Below are positions 26,421 through 33,908 of a stretch of DNA of 64,000 nt, piece after piece. Where the stretch lies: the NCBI RefSeq assembly GCF_001748225.1, contig NZ_BDFE01000015.1:1-64000 (forward strand). The letters run 5' to 3'. This stretch comes from Desulfoplanes formicivorans. Its GTDB lineage: Bacteria; Desulfobacterota; Desulfovibrionia; Desulfovibrionales; Desulfomicrobiaceae. The stretch's first letter is position 1. Each line of letters opens with the position of its first letter. The notes under the pieces were generated by a model. That model was not told the DNA's origin. It searched no databases and was given only the letters and a program-made list of their open reading frames with translations. The translations under genes were made by a program, and so were the position numbers.

Positions 26421-26771
26421 ATGACCGACAACGACACAACCCCTTCGGCCCATGCGGACAACCTGCCTGCCAAAATCCAGGAATCCGAGCTGGCCCTTTC
26501 CGAATCCAGGGAATTGCTCAAAAAATCCTTTGGCAAGGCCGTACTCACCAATTTGGCCATCATGGCCTGTACAGGCATGCTTGCCATCCGTTCGACCCGG
26601 CTTTTCTGGGAAAAACGGGGCAAACGGTGGTCCAGTGATCTCAAGGATTTCTCCACCAAGGCCTACAAGGCCCTCAAGCAGGATGCCTTTGGCTCGGACG
26701 AGACCATTGAAACCCTCCAGTTCATGGATGCCCTTCCTCCAAGCGACGCTCCCCAGCTCCCTCCCAAATGA
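26421..26771 (+). CDS. Hypothetical protein with one hydrophobic segment
   Basis: A 116-residue product without a recognised domain. The N-terminal third is acidic and polar (MTDNDTTPSAHADNLPA), followed by an E/L/S-rich helix (IQESELALSESRELLKKSF), one hydrophobic stretch (AVLTNLAIMACTGMLAI, about 48-64), and a polar, lysine-rich tail ending in prolines. The ribosome site (acggaaa) is weak. It lies between the FKBP terminator and the tRNA cluster. It could be a membrane-anchored helical protein; no function is suggested. Confidence 0.6.
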   Translation: MTDNDTTPSAHADNLPAKIQESELALSESRELLKKSFGKAVLTNLAIMACTGMLAIRSTRLFWEKRGKRWSSDLKDFSTKAYKALKQDAFGSDETIETLQFMDALPPSDAPQLPPK

Positions 26772-26849
26772 CGGATGCCATCTGGACAACATGCGATTTT
26801 GGACTTGACCCCGAAGGCGAGTTTCTTTATCAAGCTTCTTCCGCATCAA

Positions 26850-26935
26850 GGAGGGGTTCCCGAGTGGTCAAAGGGAACAGACTGTAAATCTGTCGGCGGA
26901 CGCCTTCGGAGGTTCAAATCCTCCCCCCTCCACCA
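26850..26935 (+). tRNA. tRNA-Tyr (anticodon GTA)
   Basis: Acceptor stem ggagggg / cccctcc, a class II long variable arm, anticodon stem acaga/tctgt with loop ctgtaaa and anticodon GTA at 26884-26886, T-arm ggaggttcaaatcctcc, and CCA encoded at the 3' end. Confidence 0.95.
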
Positions 26936-26948
26936 TGATGCACCAGAC

Positions 26949-27026
26949 GTCCCCATCGTCTAGCCCGGTCCAGGACACCAGATTTTCATTCTGGGTACAG
27001 GGGTTCAAATCCCCTTGGGGACGCCA
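26949..27026 (+). tRNA. tRNA-Glu (anticodon TTC)
   Basis: Acceptor stem gtcccca/tggggac, anticodon stem ccaga/tctgg with loop ttttcat and anticodon TTC at 26985-26987, T-arm aggggttcaaatcccct, CCA encoded. It is 13 nt after tRNA-Tyr. Confidence 0.95.
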
Positions 27027-27029
27027 TTT

Positions 27030-27105
27030 TCCCCGGTGGCTCAATCGGCAGAGCGGGTGGCTGTTAACCACTAGGTTGTAAGTTCAAGTCTTACCCGGGG
27101 AGCCA
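27030..27105 (+). tRNA. tRNA-Asn (anticodon GTT)
   Basis: Acceptor stem tccccgg/ccgggga, D-arm with ggctcaatcggcagagc, anticodon stem ggtgg/ccact with loop ctgttaa and anticodon GTT at 27063-27065, CCA encoded. It is 3 nt after tRNA-Glu, so the three tRNAs come from one transcript. Confidence 0.95.
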
Positions 27106-27113
27106 AATTTCCA

Positions 27114-27135
27114 GCCGCTGTGATCAGCGGCTTTT
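27114..27135 (+). terminator. Terminator after the tRNA cluster
   Basis: gccgctg (27114-27120) pairs with cagcggc (27125-27131) around a 4-base loop, followed by tttt. Confidence 0.75.
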
Positions 27136-27140
27136 CTTCA

Positions 27141-27178
27141 GACAAAACCCCGTGGGTTGATCCCCGCGGGGTTTTGTC
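27141..27178. terminator. Second terminator hairpin after tRNA cluster
   Basis: gacaaaaccccg (27141-27152) pairs perfectly over 12 bp with cggggttttgtc (27167-27178). The A/T-rich outer stem gives T-runs in both directions. Confidence 0.7.
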
Positions 27179-27939
27179 GTCTGGTTGAGTGGCTGGCGAC
27201 CAAAACGCCAGGATTGACCGCCTTTCCGCCATCACCGAACAACCATACTCTCAGGGTGGGCACGTCCTTTCCCTTTTGTTGTAAACAAAAACACCTCTTC
27301 GCATGTCAGCCCCCCACATCTGCCCTGTCTGAGCAAGACGCTGGTTGCCCAAAAATGCGTTCCAGGTCTTGCCCCTTACGGATCATGCGTTATATAGAAG
27401 CAATTATCCGAGGCGGTGTTTTCCGCTCCGCTTCCACAAGATTTGTCAACATTTCGTTGGTTCCGGGAATTTCGGGCACAAGGGACGAAATATTCTGGAA
27501 TGGGCTGGTAACAGCTTAGTTGTCGAGGCAATCCAACGGACCTTTCAAACGGCCCCGCTTCTTGAATACGACGCAAGGCGCTCCTTCCTGCTGATGCGTT
27601 GTTGCCAGCTCCCTGGTGGCCACCCCATACTCGGCCTGCCGGTCTGAGGACGCCACCAGGACAAATCCCCGGAAATCCCTCCCCGATACACCCTGACCAC
27701 CCTGGATGCATGCCCTTGCCCGCGGACACGCAGATCTTGCTGTTTGCACAACAGAATTCCTGTCTGGGGGTTGCCTGCCGACCTGCACCTGCTGCAACCC
27801 TTGTTCCGCATGCCAGGGCAGGGATATTGTATCTGTTGGCAAACACAACCCGGGTCGGGCTTGGGCCATATTTCGGCCATTGCAATGGCCACGGAAATCA
27901 AGGCAACGAGCCGGACCCGTGACAGCCAGGAGAATCGAT
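27179..27939. other. Long non-coding leader region before the GT/GH130 cluster
   Basis: Over 750 bases hold no supported gene. Visible elements are a small hairpin near 27280 (ttttgtt/aacaaaa), a weak promoter-like pair (TTGCCC about 27364 and TATATA about 27386), and a perfect 16-bp palindrome ggccattgcaatggcc at 27875-27890. A frame reading into the next gene from 27706 is Cys-rich and lacks a ribosome site, so I regard it as a read-through extension. Confidence 0.4.
27875..27890. promoter_or_regulatory. 16-bp perfect palindrome, possible operator
   Basis: ggccattgcaatggcc is its own reverse complement and ends 49 bases before the first gene of the glycosyltransferase/GH130 cluster. It could bind a dimeric regulator; no family is identifiable. 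Confidence 0.35.
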
Positions 27940-30270
27940 ATGCTTCAATCGGGAGACCATCCTTCGTACCCACAAAAAATCGCCCTCATCGGCAATCACC
28001 TGCCGCGCCAATGCGGCATTGCCACGTTTACCACGGATTTGCTGGCAAGCATGGCCCGGGAAAATCCCAAAGGCGAATGCTGGGCCGTGGTGATGAACGA
28101 TATGCCCGCAGGATACCGTTATCCCGCCCAGGTCCGCTTTGAAATCAACCAACGCGTTCTGGCCGAATACCGATTGGCAGCGGATTTTTTAAATACGAAC
28201 CGGGTGGACGTGGTTTGTCTGCAACATGAATTCGGCATTTTTGGCGGTGAAAACGGTGCGTATATCATGGACCTGCTCGGCAATTTGCGCATGCCGGTGA
28301 TCACCACCCTGCACACGGTGCTTCAGTCGCCATCGCCCGGCCAACTGGCCGTTATGAAACGCATTGCCAGCCTTTCCGACCGACTGGTGATCATGAGCCG
28401 CCACGCGCGTTCAATCCTGCAGCAGGTGTACAAGGTCCCACCATCAAAAATCGCCCTCATTCACCACGGCATCCCTGATGTGCCCTTTGTGGATCCCAAC
28501 TACTACAAGGACCAGTACGGGGTCGAGGGTCGCAAGGTCATTCTGACCTTTGGCCTCATTTCCCCCGGCAAGGGCATTGAAACCATGATCGATGCCCTGC
28601 CTGCCATTGTGGCCCGCCATCCTGAGACCGTGTACATGGTTCTTGGTGCAACCCATCCCCATGTCAAAAGGGAACAGGGCGAGTCCTACCGTTTGTCCCT
28701 GCAGCGCAGGGCCAATGATCTGGGCATTGGCGATCATCTCCTGTTCCACAATCGTTTTGTCAGTCTGGGGGAACTGTGTGAATTCCTGGGCGCAGCAGAC
28801 ATCTATGTAACCCCCTACCTGAATCAGGAACAGATTGTTTCCGGAACCCTGGCCTACGCCCTGGGCAGCGGCAAGGCCACCATTGCAACGCCCTACTGGT
28901 ATGCCAAGGAGATGCTGGCCAAGGGTCGCGGCCGCTTGGTGCCCTTTCATGATCCAAACGCCATGGCAACGCAGGTCAACGATCTTCTGGATCACGAAGT
29001 GGAGCGCCACGCCATGCGCAAACGGGCCTATACCTTTTGCCGCAAAATGATCTGGAAAGAAGTGGCCCGCAGATATCTGGCATTGTGCAACGAGGTAAAA
29101 GCAGAGCGGGCCCGCTCCCCCCGGCCGGTCTTTCGCGCCAGAACCGTGGACATGGCACCACGCGAGCTGCCCCAACCCAAGCTGGACCACATCATCCGCC
29201 TGTCCGACGACGTGGGTATGTTGCAGCACGCCACGTACATCGTGCCCAACCGGGATCACGGGTATTGCACCGACGACAACGCCCGGGCCCTCATTGCCGT
29301 GCTCATGGCCTGTGAAATGATCCCGGGCAGTGATGTTGCTGCGGATCTGGCCTGTACCTATCTCGGGTTTTTGCAACACGCCTTTAATGAAGAAACCGGC
29401 CGTTTTCGCAACTTCATGGGGTATGACCGACGCTGGCTTGAAGAAGTCGGGTCCGAAGACAGCCACGGCCGGGCGATCTGGGGCCTGGGCGAGGCAGTGG
29501 CCCTGGCCGAATCGGCCGATATCCGGCATGCGGCCCGGGGTGTGTTTGAAAAGGCGCTGCCCTTTTTGACAACATGCCGTTTTCCACGAACCTGGGCCTT
29601 TGCTCTGGTTGGCATGCATGCCTATCTGCGCCGGTACAGCGGCGACAGTGAAGTCCGACGCATCCGGGAAATCCTGGCAGATCGCCTTTTTCGCGCTCAC
29701 AGAAAAAACGCCACCCGGACATGGCCCTGGATCCAGGACCAGCTCACCTATGCCAACGGCAAAATCGCCCAGGCCCTGATTCTTTCGGGTCGATGCATGC
29801 ACAACAACGAAATGCTGGAAGCAGGATTGCAAAGTCTTGCATGGCTCATGAAAATACAGACCGACCCCAAGGGCCACTTTGTCCCGGTGGGCAACCACGG
29901 CTGGTATCCCAAAGACGGCACCAAGGCGCGGTTTGATCAGCAGCCCATTGAGGCCCTGGACATGATCGAAGCCTGTCGGGAAGCCCATGAAACCACCTGC
30001 GATCCCCAATGGGTTACCCATGCCCAATGTTGCATGGAATGGTTTCTGGGACGCAACGATCTGAACACCCCCTTGTACGACCACAAGAGCGGAGGCTGCT
30101 GCGACGGGCTCAATGCTGACGGTCCCAACCGCAACCAGGGGGCGGAATCCACCCTGGCCTGCTTTTTGTCCATGCTCCACCTCAACCGCATGCGCTGCAA
30201 CCAGATCGCAGTGGAGGCCCAAGAAAAGGAACCCATGCATCCCAGGGAGGTAGCCGACCATGTCTCATAA
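27940..30270 (+). CDS. GT4 glycosyltransferase with C-terminal toroid-like domain
   Basis: ATG 27940 follows ccaggag; the 78 codons read further upstream are rejected. The 776-residue protein starts KIALIGNHLPRQCGIATFTTDLL, a GT4 N-terminal fold, and has the donor domain VILTFGLISPGKGIETMIDAL, a TPYLNQEQIVSGTLAYALGSGKATI donor-binding segment and an end near residue 385. The second half (about 400-770) has no GT motif; RDHGYCTDDNARALIAVLMAC, GSEDSHGRAIWGLGEAV and repeated paired helices suggest an (alpha/alpha)6 toroid like epimerases or glycosidases. It is first of a five-gene run with another GT4, two GH130 proteins and a GT4-PMI fusion. Its stop overlaps the next start by 11 nt. The linkage made is unknown. 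Confidence 0.85.
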   Translation: MLQSGDHPSYPQKIALIGNHLPRQCGIATFTTDLLASMARENPKGECWAVVMNDMPAGYRYPAQVRFEINQRVLAEYRLAADFLNTNRVDVVCLQHEFGIFGGENGAYIMDLLGNLRMPVITTLHTVLQSPSPGQLAVMKRIASLSDRLVIMSRHARSILQQVYKVPPSKIALIHHGIPDVPFVDPNYYKDQYGVEGRKVILTFGLISPGKGIETMIDALPAIVARHPETVYMVLGATHPHVKREQGESYRLSLQRRANDLGIGDHLLFHNRFVSLGELCEFLGAADIYVTPYLNQEQIVSGTLAYALGSGKATIATPYWYAKEMLAKGRGRLVPFHDPNAMATQVNDLLDHEVERHAMRKRAYTFCRKMIWKEVARRYLALCNEVKAERARSPRPVFRARTVDMAPRELPQPKLDHIIRLSDDVGMLQHATYIVPNRDHGYCTDDNARALIAVLMACEMIPGSDVAADLACTYLGFLQHAFNEETGRFRNFMGYDRRWLEEVGSEDSHGRAIWGLGEAVALAESADIRHAARGVFEKALPFLTTCRFPRTWAFALVGMHAYLRRYSGDSEVRRIREILADRLFRAHRKNATRTWPWIQDQLTYANGKIAQALILSGRCMHNNEMLEAGLQSLAWLMKIQTDPKGHFVPVGNHGWYPKDGTKARFDQQPIEALDMIEACREAHETTCDPQWVTHAQCCMEWFLGRNDLNTPLYDHKSGGCCDGLNADGPNRNQGAESTLACFLSMLHLNRMRCNQIAVEAQEKEPMHPREVADHVS

Positions 30271-31486
30271 ACCCATTGTAATGGTCAGTTCCTATCCGCC
30301 CCGCTTGTGCGGCATTGCCACTTTTTGCGAGGAAGCCAGGGAGTTCATTCAAAAAGCCAACCCCCATCGAGAAGTGCTGGTCATCAGCCACACGGACGGT
30401 CGGGGCGAGGGCGTGTTCCCCCTCATTGACACGACAAAACGAGACTGGTGGCGGCCTGTTGCCCGAAAAATAGAACAACTCAAACCGTATGCGGTGCATG
30501 TTGAACACGAATACGGGCTGTACGAATATCACGATCCCCGGGGAGTGGGGGATGGCAACGATGGTTTTCTCGACCTCCTGGAGGCCATCGGCCATCTGCC
30601 CATTGTGGTGGAGCCCCATACGGTTCACGGGCGGCTCAGGGATTTTGAAGCTGATTTCATCTACAAGCTGACCCAGCGCAGCCACGTGGTGCTGTTCAAG
30701 TGCCACTACCAGAAGTGGCGGCTTGACTGGACCTTTCATGGCCGCAATTGGCCCACACCGCGCAACATCATGGTGGTCCCCCATGGAGCACGTTCCGACA
30801 AACGCTGGGGAGTCCATGAAATCCCGGCCCTGCGCAGGGAGTTCGGTCTGGACACCATCGGATTGTCCGACCACGTGGTGGGCATGATCGGCTGGATTCA
30901 GTCCAACAAACGCTGGGACATCCTTCTTTCCATGTGGGAGGATATCCATGCGGAGATCAAGGCACGCACCGGCCAGGAATGGGATCTGCTGGCCGCCGGT
31001 GCCATGCGTGATCCCCACCACAAAAGGGATTACGAAGAATGGAAATCAGATGTCCAGATGCTGGCAGGCAAGGGATTGGCCCATTATCACGAGTTCATCC
31101 CCCGGGGTGACGACTATTACAAGATGATGGCCATCTGCGATTTCATTGTCCTGCCCTCAACAGACGAAACCCAATCCGGCACCCTGGCCCGCATCATCGC
31201 TCTGAACAAACCCTACATCACCACCGCGCCCATGGAAGGACTCACGGCCCAGACCCTGGAAAGCCAAGGCGGCCTGCTCTTCACCACCAAGAAGATGCTC
31301 CGCAGCCAGGTGATCAAGCTGGCAACGGATGAAAACCTGCGCCTCAAACTGGGAGAAAATCTGAAACGCTATCTGGAAAACGAGGTCTGCTGGGAAGTGG
31401 TGGCCCAGCAGTACAACAAGGCGTATCAGCTGGCCCGCAAGGCCGTCCGAACCGGGCAACCCGTTGTACTGGAAATGGAATTTTAA
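30260..31486 (+). CDS. GT4 glycosyltransferase
   Basis: A 408-residue GT-B protein. It opens with IVMVSSYPPRLCGIATFCEEA, close to the start of the preceding enzyme, so the two share an ancestor. VHVEHEYGLYEYHDPRG, VVEPHTVHGRLRDFE, VVGMIGWIQSNKRWD (donor domain) and LPSTDETQSGTLARIIALNKP (donor-binding loop) are visible. Catalytic residues cannot be named from sequence. The gene overlaps its upstream neighbour by 11 nt and is followed after about 100 nt by the first GH130 gene. Probably a mannosyl- or glucosyltransferase, judging by the neighbours. Confidence 0.87.
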   Translation: MSHKPIVMVSSYPPRLCGIATFCEEAREFIQKANPHREVLVISHTDGRGEGVFPLIDTTKRDWWRPVARKIEQLKPYAVHVEHEYGLYEYHDPRGVGDGNDGFLDLLEAIGHLPIVVEPHTVHGRLRDFEADFIYKLTQRSHVVLFKCHYQKWRLDWTFHGRNWPTPRNIMVVPHGARSDKRWGVHEIPALRREFGLDTIGLSDHVVGMIGWIQSNKRWDILLSMWEDIHAEIKARTGQEWDLLAAGAMRDPHHKRDYEEWKSDVQMLAGKGLAHYHEFIPRGDDYYKMMAICDFIVLPSTDETQSGTLARIIALNKPYITTAPMEGLTAQTLESQGGLLFTTKKMLRSQVIKLATDENLRLKLGENLKRYLENEVCWEVVAQQYNKAYQLARKAVRTGQPVVLEMEF

Positions 31487-31586
31487 GACCTTGCCCAAGG
31501 CCATATTTCTTCTGAAACCAGAAAGGACATGCGGGGTTGCTGTCCGGCATCACCCTGGTCCTTGAAACACAAACCCCAAAACGATC

Positions 31587-32552
31587 ATGTGCCATACCAC
31601 CTGCAGGGAACTTTTTACCAGGTACACAGCCAATCCCATTATCCGGCCCCAGGACCTGCCTTATCAGGCCCATGCGGTGTTCAACGCCGGCGCCACCCGG
31701 TGGGGCAACACCACCGTGCTGCTCATGCGGGTGGAAGACCGCACCGGCCTCTCCCACCTGACCGTGGCGCGTAGTCAAGACGGGGTCACTGGCTGGCAGA
31801 TCGATGCCCAACCCACCCTCAAGGCTGATCCGCATAACCATCCAGAAGAAATCTGGGGCATCGAGGACCCCAGAATCACCCGCATCGAACAGGAGGATCT
31901 CTGGGCGGTCCTTTACACAGCCTATTCCCGGGGAGGCCCTCTGGTTGCCTTGGCCACCACGCGGGATTTTCGCACCTTTGAACGTCAGGGCGCGGTGCTG
32001 CCGCCTGCCAACAAGGATGCCGCCCTGTTCCCCGCGCGGTTCAACGGTAGATGGGCCATGCTCCACAGACCGGTTCCAGGCGTTGCCGGTGTGGGCAACC
32101 ATATATGGATTTCCATGAGTCCGGACCTGAAGCACTGGGGAGATCATCGCCTCCTTGTGCCGGCCCGCAAAGGAGGCTGGTGGGACGCCAACAAGATCGG
32201 TCTTTCACCGCCCCCGTTGCGAACTCCCAAGGGGTGGCTGCTTCTCTATCACGGAGTTCGCCAAACAGCCGGTGGCTGCATATACCGCTTGGGTCTGGCG
32301 CTGCTGGATCTCAAGGATCCGACCCGACTTGTGGCAAGAGCGGACCAATGGGTCTTTGGTCCTGAGGAAGACTATGAGATGCAGGGAGATGTGGACAAAG
32401 TGGTTTTTCCCTGTGGATGGGTAGCTGATGGTGACCGCATCAACCTGTACTACGGAGGTGCGGACAGGTGCATTGCCCTGGCCACAGCGCGTATTTCAGA
32501 TCTGCTCAAATGGCTTAAAACCCATAACCGACAGGATAATCATATGGAGTGA
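31587..32552 (+). CDS. GH130-family protein (beta-mannoside phosphorylase-like), copy 1
   Basis: A 321-residue five-bladed propeller protein. The catalytic acid motif WGIEDPRITRI places Asp at residue 94. NKDAALFPARFNGRWAMLHRP (about 142-162) keeps the K-D..LFP and H-R-P residues that bind phosphate in GH130 phosphorylases. NKIGLSPPPLRTPKGWLLLYHGV and VVFPCGW.. followed by YYGGADRCIALA complete the family pattern. Characterised members phosphorolyse beta-1,4- or beta-1,2-mannosides, and the related GT108 enzymes of Leishmania build beta-1,2-mannan. Position between glycosyltransferases favours a role in turnover or assembly of a mannoside. The next gene starts 3 nt after its stop. Confidence 0.88.
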   Translation: MCHTTCRELFTRYTANPIIRPQDLPYQAHAVFNAGATRWGNTTVLLMRVEDRTGLSHLTVARSQDGVTGWQIDAQPTLKADPHNHPEEIWGIEDPRITRIEQEDLWAVLYTAYSRGGPLVALATTRDFRTFERQGAVLPPANKDAALFPARFNGRWAMLHRPVPGVAGVGNHIWISMSPDLKHWGDHRLLVPARKGGWWDANKIGLSPPPLRTPKGWLLLYHGVRQTAGGCIYRLGLALLDLKDPTRLVARADQWVFGPEEDYEMQGDVDKVVFPCGWVADGDRINLYYGGADRCIALATARISDLLKWLKTHNRQDNHME

Positions 32553-32555
32553 ATC

Positions 32556-33908
32556 ATGAAAATCGCCATGTTATCACCCATTGCCTGGCGCACGCCCCCA
32601 CGACACTACGGCCCCTGGGAAAATGTGGTCTCCCTGCTCACAGAAGGATTGGTACGCCGGTGCATGGACGTGACCCTGTTTGCCACCCAGGACTCCATGA
32701 CCAGGGCACGGCTGCAGGGCGTTTGTCCCAGGGGATATGAAGAAGATGATCACATTCAGCCCAAGGTTTTTGAATGCCTGCATATTGCAAATGTCTTCGA
32801 GCAAGGCGACGCCTTTGACCTCATCCACAACCACTTTGACTATCTGCCCCTGACCTACTCGGGGATGACCCAAACCCCTGTGCTCACCACCATTCACGGG
32901 TTCTCGTCCCCCGATATCCTGCCTGTCTACAAGAAGTACAACAACCGATGCTCGTACGTGGCCATCAGTGAGGCGGACAAGTCGCCTGACCTCACTTACG
33001 CGGCCACCATTCACCATGGCATTGATCTGGGACAGTTCACCTTCCGACCCGAGCAGGGCGACTATCTGCTGTTTCTGGGCCGCATCCATCCGGACAAGGG
33101 CACGGCCCAGTGCATTGAAGTGGCTCAACGGACTGGAAGAAAACTCATCATTGCAGGCATTATCCAGGATCAGACCTATTTCCATACCCAGGTCAAACCC
33201 CATGTGGACGGTTCCCGCATCGTTTATGTGGGCAGCGTCGGTCCCCAACAACGCGACAAACTTATGGGAGGGGCCTACGCCCTGTTGCACCCCATTGATT
33301 TTGACGAACCCTTTGGCCTTTCCGTTGTGGAATCCATGGCCTGCGGCACTCCGGTGGTGGCCTTTGCCCGGGGCAGCATGCCGGAAATCATTGTCCACCA
33401 GAAGACCGGCTTTCTGACCAACCATGTGGACGAGATGGTCCAAGCCATTGACCTGGTGGGAGACCTTGACCGTGGAGCATGCCGGCAATGGGTCGAGGAA
33501 CGCTTTAGTGTGGACCGCATGGTCACCGACTATATGCGGGTGTACGAAACCATCATCAGGCAAAGCCGACGCCAGGACCACCGACCCTGGGGGTTTTATG
33601 AAGTCCTGGCCGACAAGCCGGATCACAAGGTCAAACGGATTACCGTGTATCCCGGCCAACGCCTGAGCTACCAGCGTCATTTCAGACGATCCGAACACTG
33701 GTACCTGATGCAGGGAACCGCCGTGATCACCCGAAACGGCCAGGACATCCGGCAAGGGCCCGGTCAGTCCTTGGATCTGCCTGTGGGTACCTGGCACCGC
33801 ATCCGCAATGCAGGACCGGACAATCTGGTGTTCATCGAGGTGCAGACAGGTGACTATTTTGGAGAGGATGACATTGAACGAAGGGAGGATGATTATGGCA
33901 GGGTCTGA
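32556..33908 (+). CDS. GT4 glycosyltransferase fused to type II PMI-like cupin
   Basis: ATG 32556 follows tggagtgaatc. Residues 1 to about 335 are a GT4 enzyme (AMLSPIAWRTPPRHYGPWENVVSLL, LIHNHFDYLPLTYS, LFLGRIHPDKGTAQCIEVA, HPIDFDEPFGLSVVESMACGTPVVAF with the E..x7..E donor motif). Residues about 343-450 match the C-terminal cupin of type II mannose-6-phosphate isomerases (RPWGFYEVLADKPDHKVKRI, LPVGTWHRIRN, IEVQTGDYFGEDDIERREDDYGR). One visible change: the family's H-x-H before the E-H-W reads QRHFRRSEHW, so the second His is Arg. The domain may therefore be a weak isomerase or a ligand sensor. The 3' end overlaps the next gene by 14 nt. Confidence 0.88.
   Translation: MKIAMLSPIAWRTPPRHYGPWENVVSLLTEGLVRRCMDVTLFATQDSMTRARLQGVCPRGYEEDDHIQPKVFECLHIANVFEQGDAFDLIHNHFDYLPLTYSGMTQTPVLTTIHGFSSPDILPVYKKYNNRCSYVAISEADKSPDLTYAATIHHGIDLGQFTFRPEQGDYLLFLGRIHPDKGTAQCIEVAQRTGRKLIIAGIIQDQTYFHTQVKPHVDGSRIVYVGSVGPQQRDKLMGGAYALLHPIDFDEPFGLSVVESMACGTPVVAFARGSMPEIIVHQKTGFLTNHVDEMVQAIDLVGDLDRGACRQWVEERFSVDRMVTDYMRVYETIIRQSRRQDHRPWGFYEVLADKPDHKVKRITVYPGQRLSYQRHFRRSEHWYLMQGTAVITRNGQDIRQGPGQSLDLPVGTWHRIRNAGPDNLVFIEVQTGDYFGEDDIERREDDYGRV

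Noticed and set aside
26949-27026. tRNA-Glu read as tRNA-Met or tRNA-Lys
   Set aside because: The 7-base loop ttttcat places TTC, not CAT or TTT, at the anticodon positions, and the whole sequence follows the Glu pattern.
27706-27939. 78-codon in-frame N-terminal extension of the GT4-toroid protein
   Set aside because: No ribosome site at 27706, Cys-rich and unlike GT4 starts; ATG 27940 has a good aggag and the GT4 opening follows it.
28444-30261. 605-codon open frame on the minus strand
   Set aside because: It is antisense to the GT4-toroid gene, lacks a ribosome site and shows no domain; high-GC coding sequence commonly leaves long open antisense frames.
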